Part shown: in pieces, positions 8,362 through 17,859 of the stretch
Position numbering within the stretch: the stretch's first letter is position 1
Layout of the letters: every line of letters starts with the position of its first letter
NCBI GenBank assembly: GCA_022402445.1
Contig: JAKRSF010000004.1
Span: 187,858 to 251,857 of the forward strand
Direction: 5' to 3'
Length of the DNA: 64,000 bases
Source: Cyanobacteriota bacterium
GTDB lineage: Bacteria > Cyanobacteriota > Cyanobacteriia > CACIAM-69d
Made by a program: the position numbers and the translations under genes
The notes under the pieces: generated by a model
Databases searched by the model: none
What the model saw: only the letters and a program-made list of their open reading frames with translations
Told to the model about the DNA's origin: nothing

Positions 8362-9066
8362 ATGCTAGCAAAAAACCCGTCGATTGCCGATCGGGGCTGG
8401 CAGTCGCTCCGTTGGCGTAGCGTTTGGCGCGCGCTTGCGGGCGGCATGGGGGCCGACTTTTGGAAGCGATCCTTTGATATTGTTTTTTCCCTCGCAGTTC
8501 TGATTCTCTTTTCGCCGGTCTATTTTGGTCTGGCGCTGCTGGTCTGGCTGAGTTCGCCCGGACCGGTGTTTTATTCCCAGAGCCGGGTGGGGAAAAATTT
8601 CCGCCGCTTCCGGTGCTACAAGTTTCGGACGATGGTGGTGGATGCGGATCGGGTGTTGCAGGAGCTGCTGGAGCGGGATCCGGATCTGCGGCGGGAGTAT
8701 GAAACCACGTTCAAGCTGAAGCAGGATCCGCGCATTACCTGGATTGGTCGCTTTTTGCGGGTGACGAGCCTCGATGAGTTTCCCCAGTTCTGGAATGTGT
8801 TGATGGGGGAGATGAGTGTGGTGGGGCCGAGGCCGCTGGTGCCGGAGGAGCTGCCCATGTATGGCCGCCATATCCGTAAGGTGCTGACGGTGAAGCCCGG
8901 AGTGACGGGCCTGTGGCAGGTGTCGGGGCGCAATAATATCCCCTATGAGCGCCGGGTGTTGATTGATGTGTATTACTCGGGGACGAAGAATCTGGCGCTG
9001 GATTTGTGGATCATTGCCAAGACCCTGGGGGTGGTGCTGTTCACGAAGGAGAATGGGGCCTATTAG
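8362..9066 (+). CDS. Undecaprenyl-phosphate sugar phosphotransferase (bacterial sugar transferase family)
   Basis: A 234-residue short-form sugar transferase (Bac_transf). It has one membrane helix at about residues 34-57, the SPGPVFYSQSRVGKNFRRF basic motif, KFRTM, the acidic SLDEFPQFWNVLMGEMSVVG, and PGVTGLWQVSGRN. Such enzymes transfer a sugar-1-phosphate to undecaprenyl phosphate, starting exopolysaccharide, O-antigen or capsule repeat units at the inner membrane. It lacks the N-terminal helix bundle of long WbaP/WcaJ proteins. GAGGAG four bases before the ATG supports the start. It leads a same-strand run with gmd and fcl; sugar specificity is not readable. Confidence 0.88.
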   Translation: MLAKNPSIADRGWQSLRWRSVWRALAGGMGADFWKRSFDIVFSLAVLILFSPVYFGLALLVWLSSPGPVFYSQSRVGKNFRRFRCYKFRTMVVDADRVLQELLERDPDLRREYETTFKLKQDPRITWIGRFLRVTSLDEFPQFWNVLMGEMSVVGPRPLVPEELPMYGRHIRKVLTVKPGVTGLWQVSGRNNIPYERRVLIDVYYSGTKNLALDLWIIAKTLGVVLFTKENGAY

Positions 9067-9224
9067 GGGGGCGGGGCGATCGCCTGGAACCGCAAAAGGA
9101 AGAGTCATGGGCTATGTTGAGTGGGGAGTTTTGTCGATCGCGAGGCCCTACCCTAGGGGCTAAGTTCAGTCGTGGGCGGGATGCGCGATCGCCAAGGTCT
9201 CGATCCACAGGAACCTGAGCAACC

Positions 9225-10301
9225 ATGACCGATCGAAAACGCGCGCTGATTACGGGGATTACCGGCCAAGACGGTTCATACCTCGCGGAACTGCTGCTGG
9301 AGAAGGACTACGAGGTCCATGGCATCATCCGCCGCACCTCCACCTTCAATACGGATCGCATTGACCATATCTATGAAGATCCCCATAACGAAAATGCGCG
9401 GTTGTTTCTGCACTATGGGGATCTGTGTGATGGCACCACGCTGCGGCGAATCCTAGAGGCGGTGGTACCCCACGAGGTTTATAACCTCGGTGCCCAGTCC
9501 CATGTGCGGGTCAGTTTCGATGAGCCGGAATATACCGTTGATGCGGTGGGCCTCGGGACGCTGCGGATCCTAGAGGCGATCCGGGAATATCAGCGGCGCA
9601 CGGGGCAAGAGGTGCGCTATTACCAGGCGGGTTCGTCGGAAATGTACGGCAAGGTGGTGGAAATTCCCCAGCGGGAAACGACGCCGTTCTATCCCCGCAG
9701 CCCCTACGCCTGCGCGAAGGTCTATGCCCATTGGCAGACGGTGAACCATCGGGAGTCCTATGGGTTGTTTGCCTGCAATGGCATTTTGTTTAACCACGAA
9801 AGTCCGCGCCGGGGTGAGACGTTTGTGACCCGTAAAATCACTCGGGCGCTGGCTCGGATTTTGGCGGGGAAACAGCAGAAGATTTTTATGGGCAATCTGG
9901 ACTCGAAGCGGGACTGGGGCTACGCGAAGGACTATGTCCGGGCCATGTGGCTGATGTTGCAGCAGGAGGAGCCGGATGATTATGTGGTGGCGACGAATCA
10001 GACCTATTCGGTGCGCGAGTTTTTGGATGTTGCGTTTCGGTATGTGGGTCTGAATTGGGAGGAGTATGTGGAGTTTGATCCGCGCTATCTGCGGCCGGCG
10101 GAGGTGGATCTGCTGATTGGGGATTCGACGAAGGCGCGGGAGAAGCTGGGCTGGGAGCCGTCGGTGACGTTTGAGGAGCTGGTGAAGCTGATGGTGGATG
10201 CGGATCTGCGGGTGCTGGGGATTGAGCCGCCTGCGGGCAGCAACCAGGCCCATGGGGATACGGCGACCCATCGCCATGAGGCGTCGGTGATGTTTGATTA
10301 G
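9225..10301 (+). CDS. gmd: GDP-mannose 4,6-dehydratase
   Basis: Gmd converts GDP-D-mannose to GDP-4-keto-6-deoxy-D-mannose with bound NADP. The Rossmann motif is [19 protein letters not shown] at the N-terminus. The SDR catalytic pair is in [15 protein letters not shown], with GSSEMYGKV preceding it. [19 protein letters not shown] is a Gmd-specific stretch. At 358 residues it is of normal length. fcl follows 83 bases later and would reduce the product to GDP-L-fucose. Confidence 0.96.
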   Translation: MTDRKRALITGITGQDGSYLAELLLEKDYEVHGIIRRTSTFNTDRIDHIYEDPHNENARLFLHYGDLCDGTTLRRILEAVVPHEVYNLGAQSHVRVSFDEPEYTVDAVGLGTLRILEAIREYQRRTGQEVRYYQAGSSEMYGKVVEIPQRETTPFYPRSPYACAKVYAHWQTVNHRESYGLFACNGILFNHESPRRGETFVTRKITRALARILAGKQQKIFMGNLDSKRDWGYAKDYVRAMWLMLQQEEPDDYVVATNQTYSVREFLDVAFRYVGLNWEEYVEFDPRYLRPAEVDLLIGDSTKAREKLGWEPSVTFEELVKLMVDADLRVLGIEPPAGSNQAHGDTATHRHEASVMFD

Positions 10302-10366
10302 GGGCTGATGGTGGTCTGGGGCGGGGGCGCGATCGCGGTGTTTCGGCCCCGGCGATGGTGTTGTGA

Positions 10367-11341
<975 letters not shown>

Positions 11342-11370
11342 TCTAGGGTAGGGGTCCAACGCCTCGATCC

Positions 11371-12300
11371 CTAGCGACCGGAGGCCACCACCGCCGCCAC
11401 GGCGGGCTCGACCGTTTCATATTGGAAATTGAAGCCCGCCGCGATCGCCTGTTTCGGCAACACCTTCTGGCCTTCGAGGATCACCTTCGCCCCCTCCCCC
11501 AGGAGCAATTCCAGGGCAAAGGCGGGCACCGGCAGCCAGGACGGACGCCCCATGGCCCGCCCCACGGCGCTACACAGGGCCGTCATGGACACGGGGTTGG
11601 GGGCCGTGCCGTTGTAGATGCCCGAGAAGCGATCGTCCTTGAGGGCGCGGGCGATGAGGGCGGCGAGGTCATCCTCGTGGATCCACGACACCCACTGGCG
11701 ACCGGTGCCGATGGGGCCGCCAGCAAACAGTTGAAACGGCAGGAGCATTTTGCCCAGCGCGCCGCCGTTGCCTAGGACGATGCCCGTGCGCAGGGTCACC
11801 AGCCGCACGCCGCTGCCGATCGCGCCTTGGGCCGCCGCCTCCCAGTCCTGGCAAAGCTGGGCCAGAAAATCCCGCCCCGCTGGACTCGATTCATCAAATT
11901 CCGCCGTTTCGCTCGCGCCGTAGTAGCCGATCGCGGAACCACTCACAAAGACACGGGGTTTCTGGGGGGCCTGGGCGATCGCTTCGACCAGCTTTTGGGT
12001 GGTGACGATGCGGCTGTTGCGCAATTCCCGCTTGCGGGCCTCGGTCCAGCGCTCATCCGCGATCGCGGCTCCCGCCAGATTCACCACCCCATCGCACCCC
12101 GCGATCGCCTCCTGCCACGGCCCCGACTCCTGGGGTTGATAGGGCACAATCTCCAGCCGAGGATAGGTCGCCGCCGGAAACTGCCGTCGGGCGCGATCGC
12201 CATTGCGCGTCAGCACCACCAGCGAATCCCCATCCCGATGCAGCCGCTGAATCAGCGCCGTCCCCACCAGGCCCGTGGCCCCCGCGATCGCAATTTTCAT
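11371..12300 (-). CDS. TIGR01777 family SDR protein (YfcH-like)
   Basis: A 309-residue NAD(P)-binding protein of the TIGR01777 epimerase-like family. It has the Rossmann motif KIAIAGATGLVGTALIQRL, then CDGVVNLAGAAIADERW and FVSGSAIGYYG. It ends in a DUF1731 C-terminal domain (LLGEGAKVILEGQKVLPKQA). Members occur in plastids and cyanobacteria and some have been linked to cell division or chlorophyll-related processes, but the reaction is not established. It converges on fcl with 29 bases between stops and is probably independent of it. Confidence 0.85.
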   Translation of the reverse strand: MKIAIAGATGLVGTALIQRLHRDGDSLVVLTRNGDRARRQFPAATYPRLEIVPYQPQESGPWQEAIAGCDGVVNLAGAAIADERWTEARKRELRNSRIVTTQKLVEAIAQAPQKPRVFVSGSAIGYYGASETAEFDESSPAGRDFLAQLCQDWEAAAQGAIGSGVRLVTLRTGIVLGNGGALGKMLLPFQLFAGGPIGTGRQWVSWIHEDDLAALIARALKDDRFSGIYNGTAPNPVSMTALCSAVGRAMGRPSWLPVPAFALELLLGEGAKVILEGQKVLPKQAIAAGFNFQYETVEPAVAAVVASGR

Positions 12301-12439
12301 GGATGTTTAAATCAAAAAAACTCAAAGGAATTCAAAAAAACAAAGGCCCATGGACCTCCGCCAATCCCCAAATTAGGGAACCGCCCCAGACCCAAGGCCC
12401 TCTAGTTTAAACCGACCGCCCAAACCGCCCCAAGTTTCC

Positions 12440-12871
12440 CTAGCCCTCCGCCGGAGCCCCTTTGTCGCTGTAGCCCAGGCCATTGGCCGCCGCGTAGCGG
12501 TGCATAAACCGCATAAAACGCTCCCACACCTCATCGTGATCGATATCAAAATCGCACTCTAGGCGCACAAAATCATCCCCCTCCGGCCCCCCAAACACGA
12601 ACCGCACATTGGACGGCTCCACCTGGATCGTGCCCTCCTCATCCTGGAGCCGCAGACCCTTATTAAATTCCGCCCGCAACGCCCGGAACTGCTCGATGCA
12701 GCGCAATGTCGTAAAAACCATCAACACATTGCGGCAGCCGGTGCGCTGGTTTTGGCGCAGGCGCACATCGTCGATCGCCTCGGCGACCCCCTCAAAAAAC
12801 TCAATCCTCGGATCTACGGGCGTTTCGATCGCCGCCCCAGAGCCTTGACTATTCGTAGAATCACTGACCAT
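12440..12871 (-). CDS. Photosystem II Psb28-family assembly factor (probably the second paralogue)
   Basis: The C-terminus, VWERFMRFMHRYAAANGLGY, is the diagnostic Psb28 motif, and FFEGVAEAIDDVRLRQN matches its N-terminal strand. Psb28 proteins bind the cytoplasmic face of CP47/PSII intermediates during assembly and repair and are absent from mature PSII. The middle of this protein differs from canonical Psb28 and reads more like the second cyanobacterial paralogue (Psb28-2), so no firm symbol is given. There is a 20-residue Ser/Gln-rich N-terminal extension. Length 143 residues. Confidence 0.8.
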   Translation of the reverse strand: MVSDSTNSQGSGAAIETPVDPRIEFFEGVAEAIDDVRLRQNQRTGCRNVLMVFTTLRCIEQFRALRAEFNKGLRLQDEEGTIQVEPSNVRFVFGGPEGDDFVRLECDFDIDHDEVWERFMRFMHRYAAANGLGYSDKGAPAEG

Positions 12872-12959
12872 GGCCCTGCCTCGACGCTAATTTTTTTGCT
12901 ACGGTCTTTGGAATCGTGGGCTAATTCCAGTCTAGATCGCCCCTGGAGGACATGCGCCT

Positions 12960-14360
12960 GTGGTTGCCAACTCGCCGGTCAATCCCTTTACGGAACAAGC
13001 CCAGGAATGGGTGACCCAGCAGCGGAATTTCTTTGCCCTGGGCTATACGCGGGATCTGGACTATCGCCAGCGGCGGCTTCAGGATTTGCGTCAGGCGATC
13101 GTGGAGCATGAGGGGCGCATCTGCGAGGCCCTGGCCCTGGATCTGGGGAAATCCCCCTTCGAGAGCTATGTGACGGAAATTGGCCTGTGCCTGTCGGAGA
13201 TTGACTGTGCCCTGAAGCAGTTGCCCCGCTGGATGAAGCCGACGTCCGTGGGTCTGCCGCCGACCTTTTGGCCCGCGAAGGCCCAGGTGCGCCCGGAACC
13301 GCTGGGGGTGGTGCTGATTTTGGGGGCGTGGAATTATCCGATTCAGGTGTCGATCGCGCCGTTGGTGGCGGCGATCGCGGCGGGCAATTGCGCGATCGTG
13401 AAACCGTCGGAGGTGGCCCCCCACACGTCCCGCGCGATCGCGGATTTGATTAAGCGCGCCTTCGATCCGATGTACGTCACCGCCGTCGAAGGTGGCCCCA
13501 GCGTCAGCCAAGCCCTGTTGGCCCAGCGGTTTGACCATATCTTTTTCACCGGCGGCCCCGTCGTCGCCAAGGTGGTGCTCGCCAATGCGGTCCAGCATCT
13601 GACGCCCGTGACCCTAGAACTCGGCGGCAAAAGCCCCTGCATCGTCGAGCCGGATGTGGATCTCCAGGTTGCGGCGCGGCGGATCGCCTGGGGTAAATTT
13701 CTGAATGCGGGCCAGACCTGCCTCGCGCCGGACTATCTGCTGGTCCATGAGTCGGTCAAAGCGCCCCTGATGCGCTGGCTGGCCCAAAGCGTCCAGGAGT
13801 TCTACGGGGCGGATCCGTCCAGCAGCCCGGACTATGGCCGCATCGTCAATGCCTACCACACGGAGCGCCTGGGGAATTTGGTGCGATCGGCGCGGGTGCT
13901 CTTTGGCGGCGATGTGAGCATTGAACACCGCTACGTGGCCCCCACCGTGGTTGATCAGGTGGATTGGGACCACCCGATTATGCAGGAGGAAATTTTTGGC
14001 CCCATCCTCCCGGTCTTGACCTATCGGGATCTCGACGGCGCGATCGCGGCGGTCAATGCCCGTCCCAAACCGTTGGCGGTGTACCTCTTTTCCAACAACA
14101 AAACCAGCCAAGACTGTGTGTTGCGGGAAACCAGTTCCGGCGGTTGCTGCATCAATGACGTGATTATGCAGGGGGGCGCGACGGCTCTACCCTTTGGGGG
14201 CGTGGGGGCATCGGGCATGGGCCGCTACCACGGCAAGGCGGGCTTTGACCAACTCTCGAACCCGAAAAGCATCATGCGCCGCCCCCTCTGGCCCGACATC
14301 AAACTGCGCTATGCCCCCTTTGCGGACAAGCTCGCGATCGTCCGCAAGCTCATGGGTTAG
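12960..14360 (+). CDS. Aldehyde dehydrogenase (NAD(P)+), class 3-like
   Basis: A full-length ALDH of 466 residues. The active-site Cys is Cys254 in NAGQTCLAPDYLL and the general base Glu220 in TLELGGKSPCIVE. The cofactor motif is FFTGGPVVAK, and LGAWNYPIQVSIAPLVAAIA is typical of class 3/fatty aldehyde enzymes. Cyanobacterial homologues oxidise fatty aldehydes beside the alkane pathway or act on apocarotenals; which applies here is not readable. The GTG start at 12960 has GGAGGA nine bases upstream, while the nearby ATG at 12952 is out of frame. It is divergent from the Psb28 gene. Confidence 0.9.
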   Translation: MVANSPVNPFTEQAQEWVTQQRNFFALGYTRDLDYRQRRLQDLRQAIVEHEGRICEALALDLGKSPFESYVTEIGLCLSEIDCALKQLPRWMKPTSVGLPPTFWPAKAQVRPEPLGVVLILGAWNYPIQVSIAPLVAAIAAGNCAIVKPSEVAPHTSRAIADLIKRAFDPMYVTAVEGGPSVSQALLAQRFDHIFFTGGPVVAKVVLANAVQHLTPVTLELGGKSPCIVEPDVDLQVAARRIAWGKFLNAGQTCLAPDYLLVHESVKAPLMRWLAQSVQEFYGADPSSSPDYGRIVNAYHTERLGNLVRSARVLFGGDVSIEHRYVAPTVVDQVDWDHPIMQEEIFGPILPVLTYRDLDGAIAAVNARPKPLAVYLFSNNKTSQDCVLRETSSGGCCINDVIMQGGATALPFGGVGASGMGRYHGKAGFDQLSNPKSIMRRPLWPDIKLRYAPFADKLAIVRKLMG

Positions 14361-14472
14361 GGTTAGCAACTCGGCAAAAGGATTGCTGATTTTGTTGCCA
14401 ATTTTTGCAAGTTTGCCGGTCTATTGCTGCCCATGAATTTCCCCATTTCCCATTCTCCCCATCGCCATTCCC

Positions 14473-15480
14473 TCAACGGCCCTTGATCCCCAGCTTGCGC
14501 CGCACCCGTTCCATGAATGATGGGGGCGGATTGTAGGGTTTGCGATCGCCCACAAACTCAGGACAGTCCTGGGGATCGTGGAGATAGCGGTAGTGCAGAA
14601 AAATATCTCGATAGGGAAAGTCTAGGTTTTCTCCGGCGCACAGCCGCGCAAAAATCTTCGACGATAGGCCAATGTAATGCAAATAGGTTAGACGGTTGCC
14701 CTTGTCATAGAGGACGCGATCGCGCTCCACAAAATGGGAAGAGGTCACGGAACAGCCCGTCGCCTCCCCCTTGGGCAATGCCAAGGCCAAGTTATAAACA
14801 TCCAGCCGCGATCGCATCACCATATAATTCAAAACCGACTGGTTCGGCGCAGAGGGATATAAAATTTCCGCCTCGCCCTCATTTAAATGCTTAACCAATT
14901 CCGCCCGCTGCTCTGGGGATAAAAGGCCGCGATTCGAGGCATAAAATCCCGCACAGAAAATCTCTTGCTTGATGCGCTCCTCTGGAAACACCTCAAACAG
15001 TTTAGGGGACGAGAGATTATAGATATGAGAGGGATCTTTGTATTGAAAATCATAGACCACCAGATCGTGCTTATCCAGTTTTGAAAAGGCGTGATCGAGG
15101 GGGCCAAGCACCAGCACATCCGCATCGAAGTAGGCAAACCGCTCAAACGGACTCCTCGGATCAAAGGCACAGTAGCGGCGGTTCATGCCCAGCCGCCGAA
15201 CCCCTTGGATGCCCTGCTCGCGCCAGCGATCGAGCGCATCGGGATGGGCCTGCCAAACCTGCCGAGAAAACTCTTCCCAGGGGGCAAAAATTTCAGGATC
15301 ATTGAGAAGCTGCACATTACTGCGTCGGCTAATTTCCGCCTTCACGCGATCGAGATTATCGTCATAGGCAATGACACAGACCGGCGTGTCCGCCCCCACA
15401 TTCACTTCAATACTATTGAGCAGGGCCACCAGTTGATCAAATACAACATCATTGGCCGAGGTATAAATTCCAGTGGTCAT
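14473..15480 (-). CDS. GT-A-like glycosyltransferase of the cyanobacterial Npun_R2821/R2823 type
   Basis: A 335-residue protein with a GT-A-like beginning (MTTGIYTSANDVVFDQLVAL) and a DxD metal/nucleotide motif at Asp119-Ala-Asp121 in FAYFDADVLVLGP. It ends in a charged Arg/Lys tail. It resembles the family often annotated in cyanobacteria as Npun_R2821/Npun_R2823 glycosyltransferase; this placement is from memory of the family. The ATG at 15480 is chosen because the frame upstream is a Pro/Gly low-complexity run. AT content in the coding region is higher than in its neighbours (14.8-15.1 kb). Donor and acceptor are unknown. Confidence 0.65.
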   Translation of the reverse strand: MTTGIYTSANDVVFDQLVALLNSIEVNVGADTPVCVIAYDDNLDRVKAEISRRSNVQLLNDPEIFAPWEEFSRQVWQAHPDALDRWREQGIQGVRRLGMNRRYCAFDPRSPFERFAYFDADVLVLGPLDHAFSKLDKHDLVVYDFQYKDPSHIYNLSSPKLFEVFPEERIKQEIFCAGFYASNRGLLSPEQRAELVKHLNEGEAEILYPSAPNQSVLNYMVMRSRLDVYNLALALPKGEATGCSVTSSHFVERDRVLYDKGNRLTYLHYIGLSSKIFARLCAGENLDFPYRDIFLHYRYLHDPQDCPEFVGDRKPYNPPPSFMERVRRKLGIKGR

Positions 15481-15864
15481 GGTGTTTGGAAAGGGTTCTT
15501 GGATACTTGGATGGGGATTCCCTTGGGAAATACAATCCCCTAGGCCCCCCATCCGATTGTTTTGGCGGCATTGTCCAATCCTCCCCCCAGGTTGCCAGGG
15601 GGAAGAGGGCGGGGGGATGGCCGGGGCGGGGCCACCGGAAAGCAATCCATCGGTGACCCTAGTCTAGTCGAAAGGGTTGGGGCGAAATGGGGCTGGGCGG
15701 GGGCCGGATGGGGGAACCAAAGGGGAGCGGGGGCTAAAGTTCATCCTGAACGATTAATCCTGTAGATCATGAACTTTCTTGACAAGAAGGTTGAGAGAAT
15801 TGAAATACCCAAGGGTTTTCTGGGGCATGGATGCTAGGTTGGCGACTAAAGTTTGGATGGTGCT
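15481..15864. promoter_or_regulatory. Divergent region with two adjoining dyads before the TerB-like gene
   Basis: The gap holds a perfect nine-base inverted repeat (AAAGTTCAT at 15736-15744, ATGAACTTT at 15769-15777). A second palindrome, TTCTTG-A-CAAGAA at 15776-15788, overlaps its end and contains TTGACA, a consensus -35 hexamer, at 15779-15784. A -10 near 15802-15807 (GAAATA) is poor. The layout suggests a regulated promoter for the plus-strand gene at 15865. The G/C-rich part at 15540-15735 holds nothing recognised. Confidence 0.4.
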
Positions 15865-16350
15865 ATGCAGTTAAAACCGCCGCCGCCGCCGCCGATTGAT
15901 CCGCGTCAAATGACCCTGTTGCGCATTGTGGCCGCGATGGCCTGGGCCGATGGGAATTTGGCGGAGGAAGAGGTGGCCGTTATGCTCGATCGCTTCAGCA
16001 ATCTGTTCGCAACGACGGAGGAACAGCGGCGATCGCTCCGGGAGAATCTGCGGGAGTATTTGGTTCAGAATATTCCGATCGAGGAGCTGGTGCCTCGGCT
16101 GGGCAGCACCGAGGAGCGGGAGCTGGTGCTGAAGCTGGGCTATGAGGTGATTTCGTCGAGTGCCCGGACGCCCCACGAGGAGAAGATTAATGAGGAGGAG
16201 TCAGCGGCCTATGGGCGGCTGGTGTCGCTGCTGGGGTTTTCGCCGGAGCAGGTGAAGGCGCTGGAGATGGAGGTGGATGCGGAGCAGCATCCGGGGGGAT
16301 TGATCGAGGCGCTGGTGGCGAAGTTGACCAGGTTTAAGAATCACGCCTAG
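15865..16350 (+). CDS. TerB-like helical protein
   Basis: A 161-residue all-helical acidic protein starting MQLKPPPPPPIDPRQMTLLR. The segment RIVAAMAWADGNLAEEEVAVM is the TerB/DjlA-like signature (a WADGxxxxEE loop following a helix), a domain found in tellurite-resistance TerB and many uncharacterised bacterial proteins. The ATG at 15865 is preferred over the TTG at 15853. No tellurite operon partners are near, so resistance should not be inferred. The poly-Pro start would be unstructured. Confidence 0.65.
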   Translation: MQLKPPPPPPIDPRQMTLLRIVAAMAWADGNLAEEEVAVMLDRFSNLFATTEEQRRSLRENLREYLVQNIPIEELVPRLGSTEERELVLKLGYEVISSSARTPHEEKINEEESAAYGRLVSLLGFSPEQVKALEMEVDAEQHPGGLIEALVAKLTRFKNHA

Positions 16351-16401
16351 GGGGTCGGGTGAGGGCCGCAGTGGCGGCGAGAATTGGCGGCGGGAATTGG
16401 T

Positions 16402-16450
16402 GGGGGGAGAGGGGCGTTGGGGGCTGGTTTGAGGGGGGAGAGGGGGATGG
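16402..16450 (+). other. G-run cluster, potential G-quadruplex
   Basis: Between the TerB-like gene and the M16-like gene the plus strand carries at least four runs of four or more G (6, 4, 5, 6 and 5) with short spacers. This is a strong sequence match to a quadruplex motif and would be in the leader RNA of the M16-like gene if transcription begins upstream. Confidence 0.45.
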
Positions 16451-16543
16451 GATCACGGTGGGGGGCTAGGGGTCGGGCGCGATCGGTCTAAACGCGGTAA
16501 AACGGTAGACGTATCGTGCCGTTTTTCCCCACCCCCTCCCTTC

Positions 16544-17854
16544 GTGACCCTTGCCCAATATGCTCCGCCCCTGCGCCGTCAGGTTCTCGATAACGGCATT
16601 ACTGTGTTGGCCCTGGAAAATGCGACGGCGGATATTGTGGCCGCCCGCATTTTTGTGACGGCGGGCAGTCTCTATGAGCCGACGGACCGTGCGGGGCTGG
16701 CGAATTTGCTGGCGGCGACGCTGACGAAGGGGACGATCCGGCGATCGTCGCTGGAGATTGCGGAGCTGGTGGAGGCGGTGGGGGCGAGCCTGAGTGCGGA
16801 TGCCAGTACGGATTATTTTTTGGTGGGGCTCAAGACGGTTACGGAGGATTTCGAGCCGGTGCTGGCCCTGGCGGCGGAGCTGATCCGGGAGCCGGTGTTT
16901 CCGGAGGCGGAGATTGAGCTGGAGCGATCGCTGGCGGTTCAGGCGTTGCGATCGCAGCGGGAGCAGCCCTTTGCGGTGGCGTTTGATCGGCTGCGGACGG
17001 CGATGTATGGGGGCCATCCCTACGGCCGGTCTACGTTGGGCAGTGAGGTGACCCTGGGGCGGATTGAACGGGGGGATCTGCAACGGTTCCACCGCGATCG
17101 CTTCCGACCGGAGCATGTGACGATCGCGATTTCGGGCTGTCTGACGGCGGCGGCGGCGATCGCCCTGGTGGAGCAATATTTTGGCGATTGGCGCGGGGAG
17201 GGGGATGCTCCGGGGCGGACGGTATCTCCGGCGATCGCGGCTCCGGTGCCGACCATTGATCAGCGCCACCACATGACGCCCCAGGATACCCAGCAGGCGA
17301 TCGTGATGCTGGGCTATCCGGCGGCGGCGGCCTGCGACGGGACGGGGGAGGTCCACGAAGACTATGCGGCCCTGAAGCTGCTCAATACCTACCTGGGCAA
17401 TGGCCTATCGAGTCGGCTGTTTGTGGAACTGCGCGAAAAGCGGGGGCTGGCCTATGAGGTGTCGGCCATGTATCCCACCCGCAGCGCCGCGTCTCAATTC
17501 GTGGCCTACATGGGGACGGCTCCCCAGAATGCGGCGATCGCCCTCGATGGCCTGCGGGGGGAGGTGGAGCGCCTGAAGCACGAGCCCCTGACGGCGGACG
17601 AGCTACAAACCTCTAAAAATAAGCTCCTGGGCCAGTACGCCCTCGGGAAACAGACCAACAGCCAGCTTGCCCAGCTTTACGGCTGGTACGAGGTGCTGGG
17701 GCTGGGAATCGAGTTTGATCAGGAATTTCAGCGGGCGATCGACCGGGTGACGGTGCCGGAGGCCCAACGGGTGGCCCAGAAATATTTTGACCAGCCGCCG
17801 GTGGTGTCCCTGGTGGGGCCTGCCGATGCGATTACGTTCCTCAAGGTGGCCTAG
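16544..17854 (+). CDS. M16 (pitrilysin-like) family protein lacking the zinc motif
   Basis: A 436-residue M16 protein with the N- and C-terminal half-domains of the family. LSSRLFVELREKRGLAYEVS is the substrate-binding Arg/Tyr motif of the second half. The HxxEH zinc site expected around residues 53-57 is absent: the segment reads RAGLANLLAATLTKGT. It is therefore probably a non-catalytic subunit, like the alpha/core partners of processing peptidases, needing an active M16 partner encoded elsewhere. The GTG start at 16544 fits the family N-terminus but has no ribosome site. The M42 gene follows after five bases. Confidence 0.85.
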   Translation: MTLAQYAPPLRRQVLDNGITVLALENATADIVAARIFVTAGSLYEPTDRAGLANLLAATLTKGTIRRSSLEIAELVEAVGASLSADASTDYFLVGLKTVTEDFEPVLALAAELIREPVFPEAEIELERSLAVQALRSQREQPFAVAFDRLRTAMYGGHPYGRSTLGSEVTLGRIERGDLQRFHRDRFRPEHVTIAISGCLTAAAAIALVEQYFGDWRGEGDAPGRTVSPAIAAPVPTIDQRHHMTPQDTQQAIVMLGYPAAAACDGTGEVHEDYAALKLLNTYLGNGLSSRLFVELREKRGLAYEVSAMYPTRSAASQFVAYMGTAPQNAAIALDGLRGEVERLKHEPLTADELQTSKNKLLGQYALGKQTNSQLAQLYGWYEVLGLGIEFDQEFQRAIDRVTVPEAQRVAQKYFDQPPVVSLVGPADAITFLKVA

Positions 17855-17859
17855 ACCCC

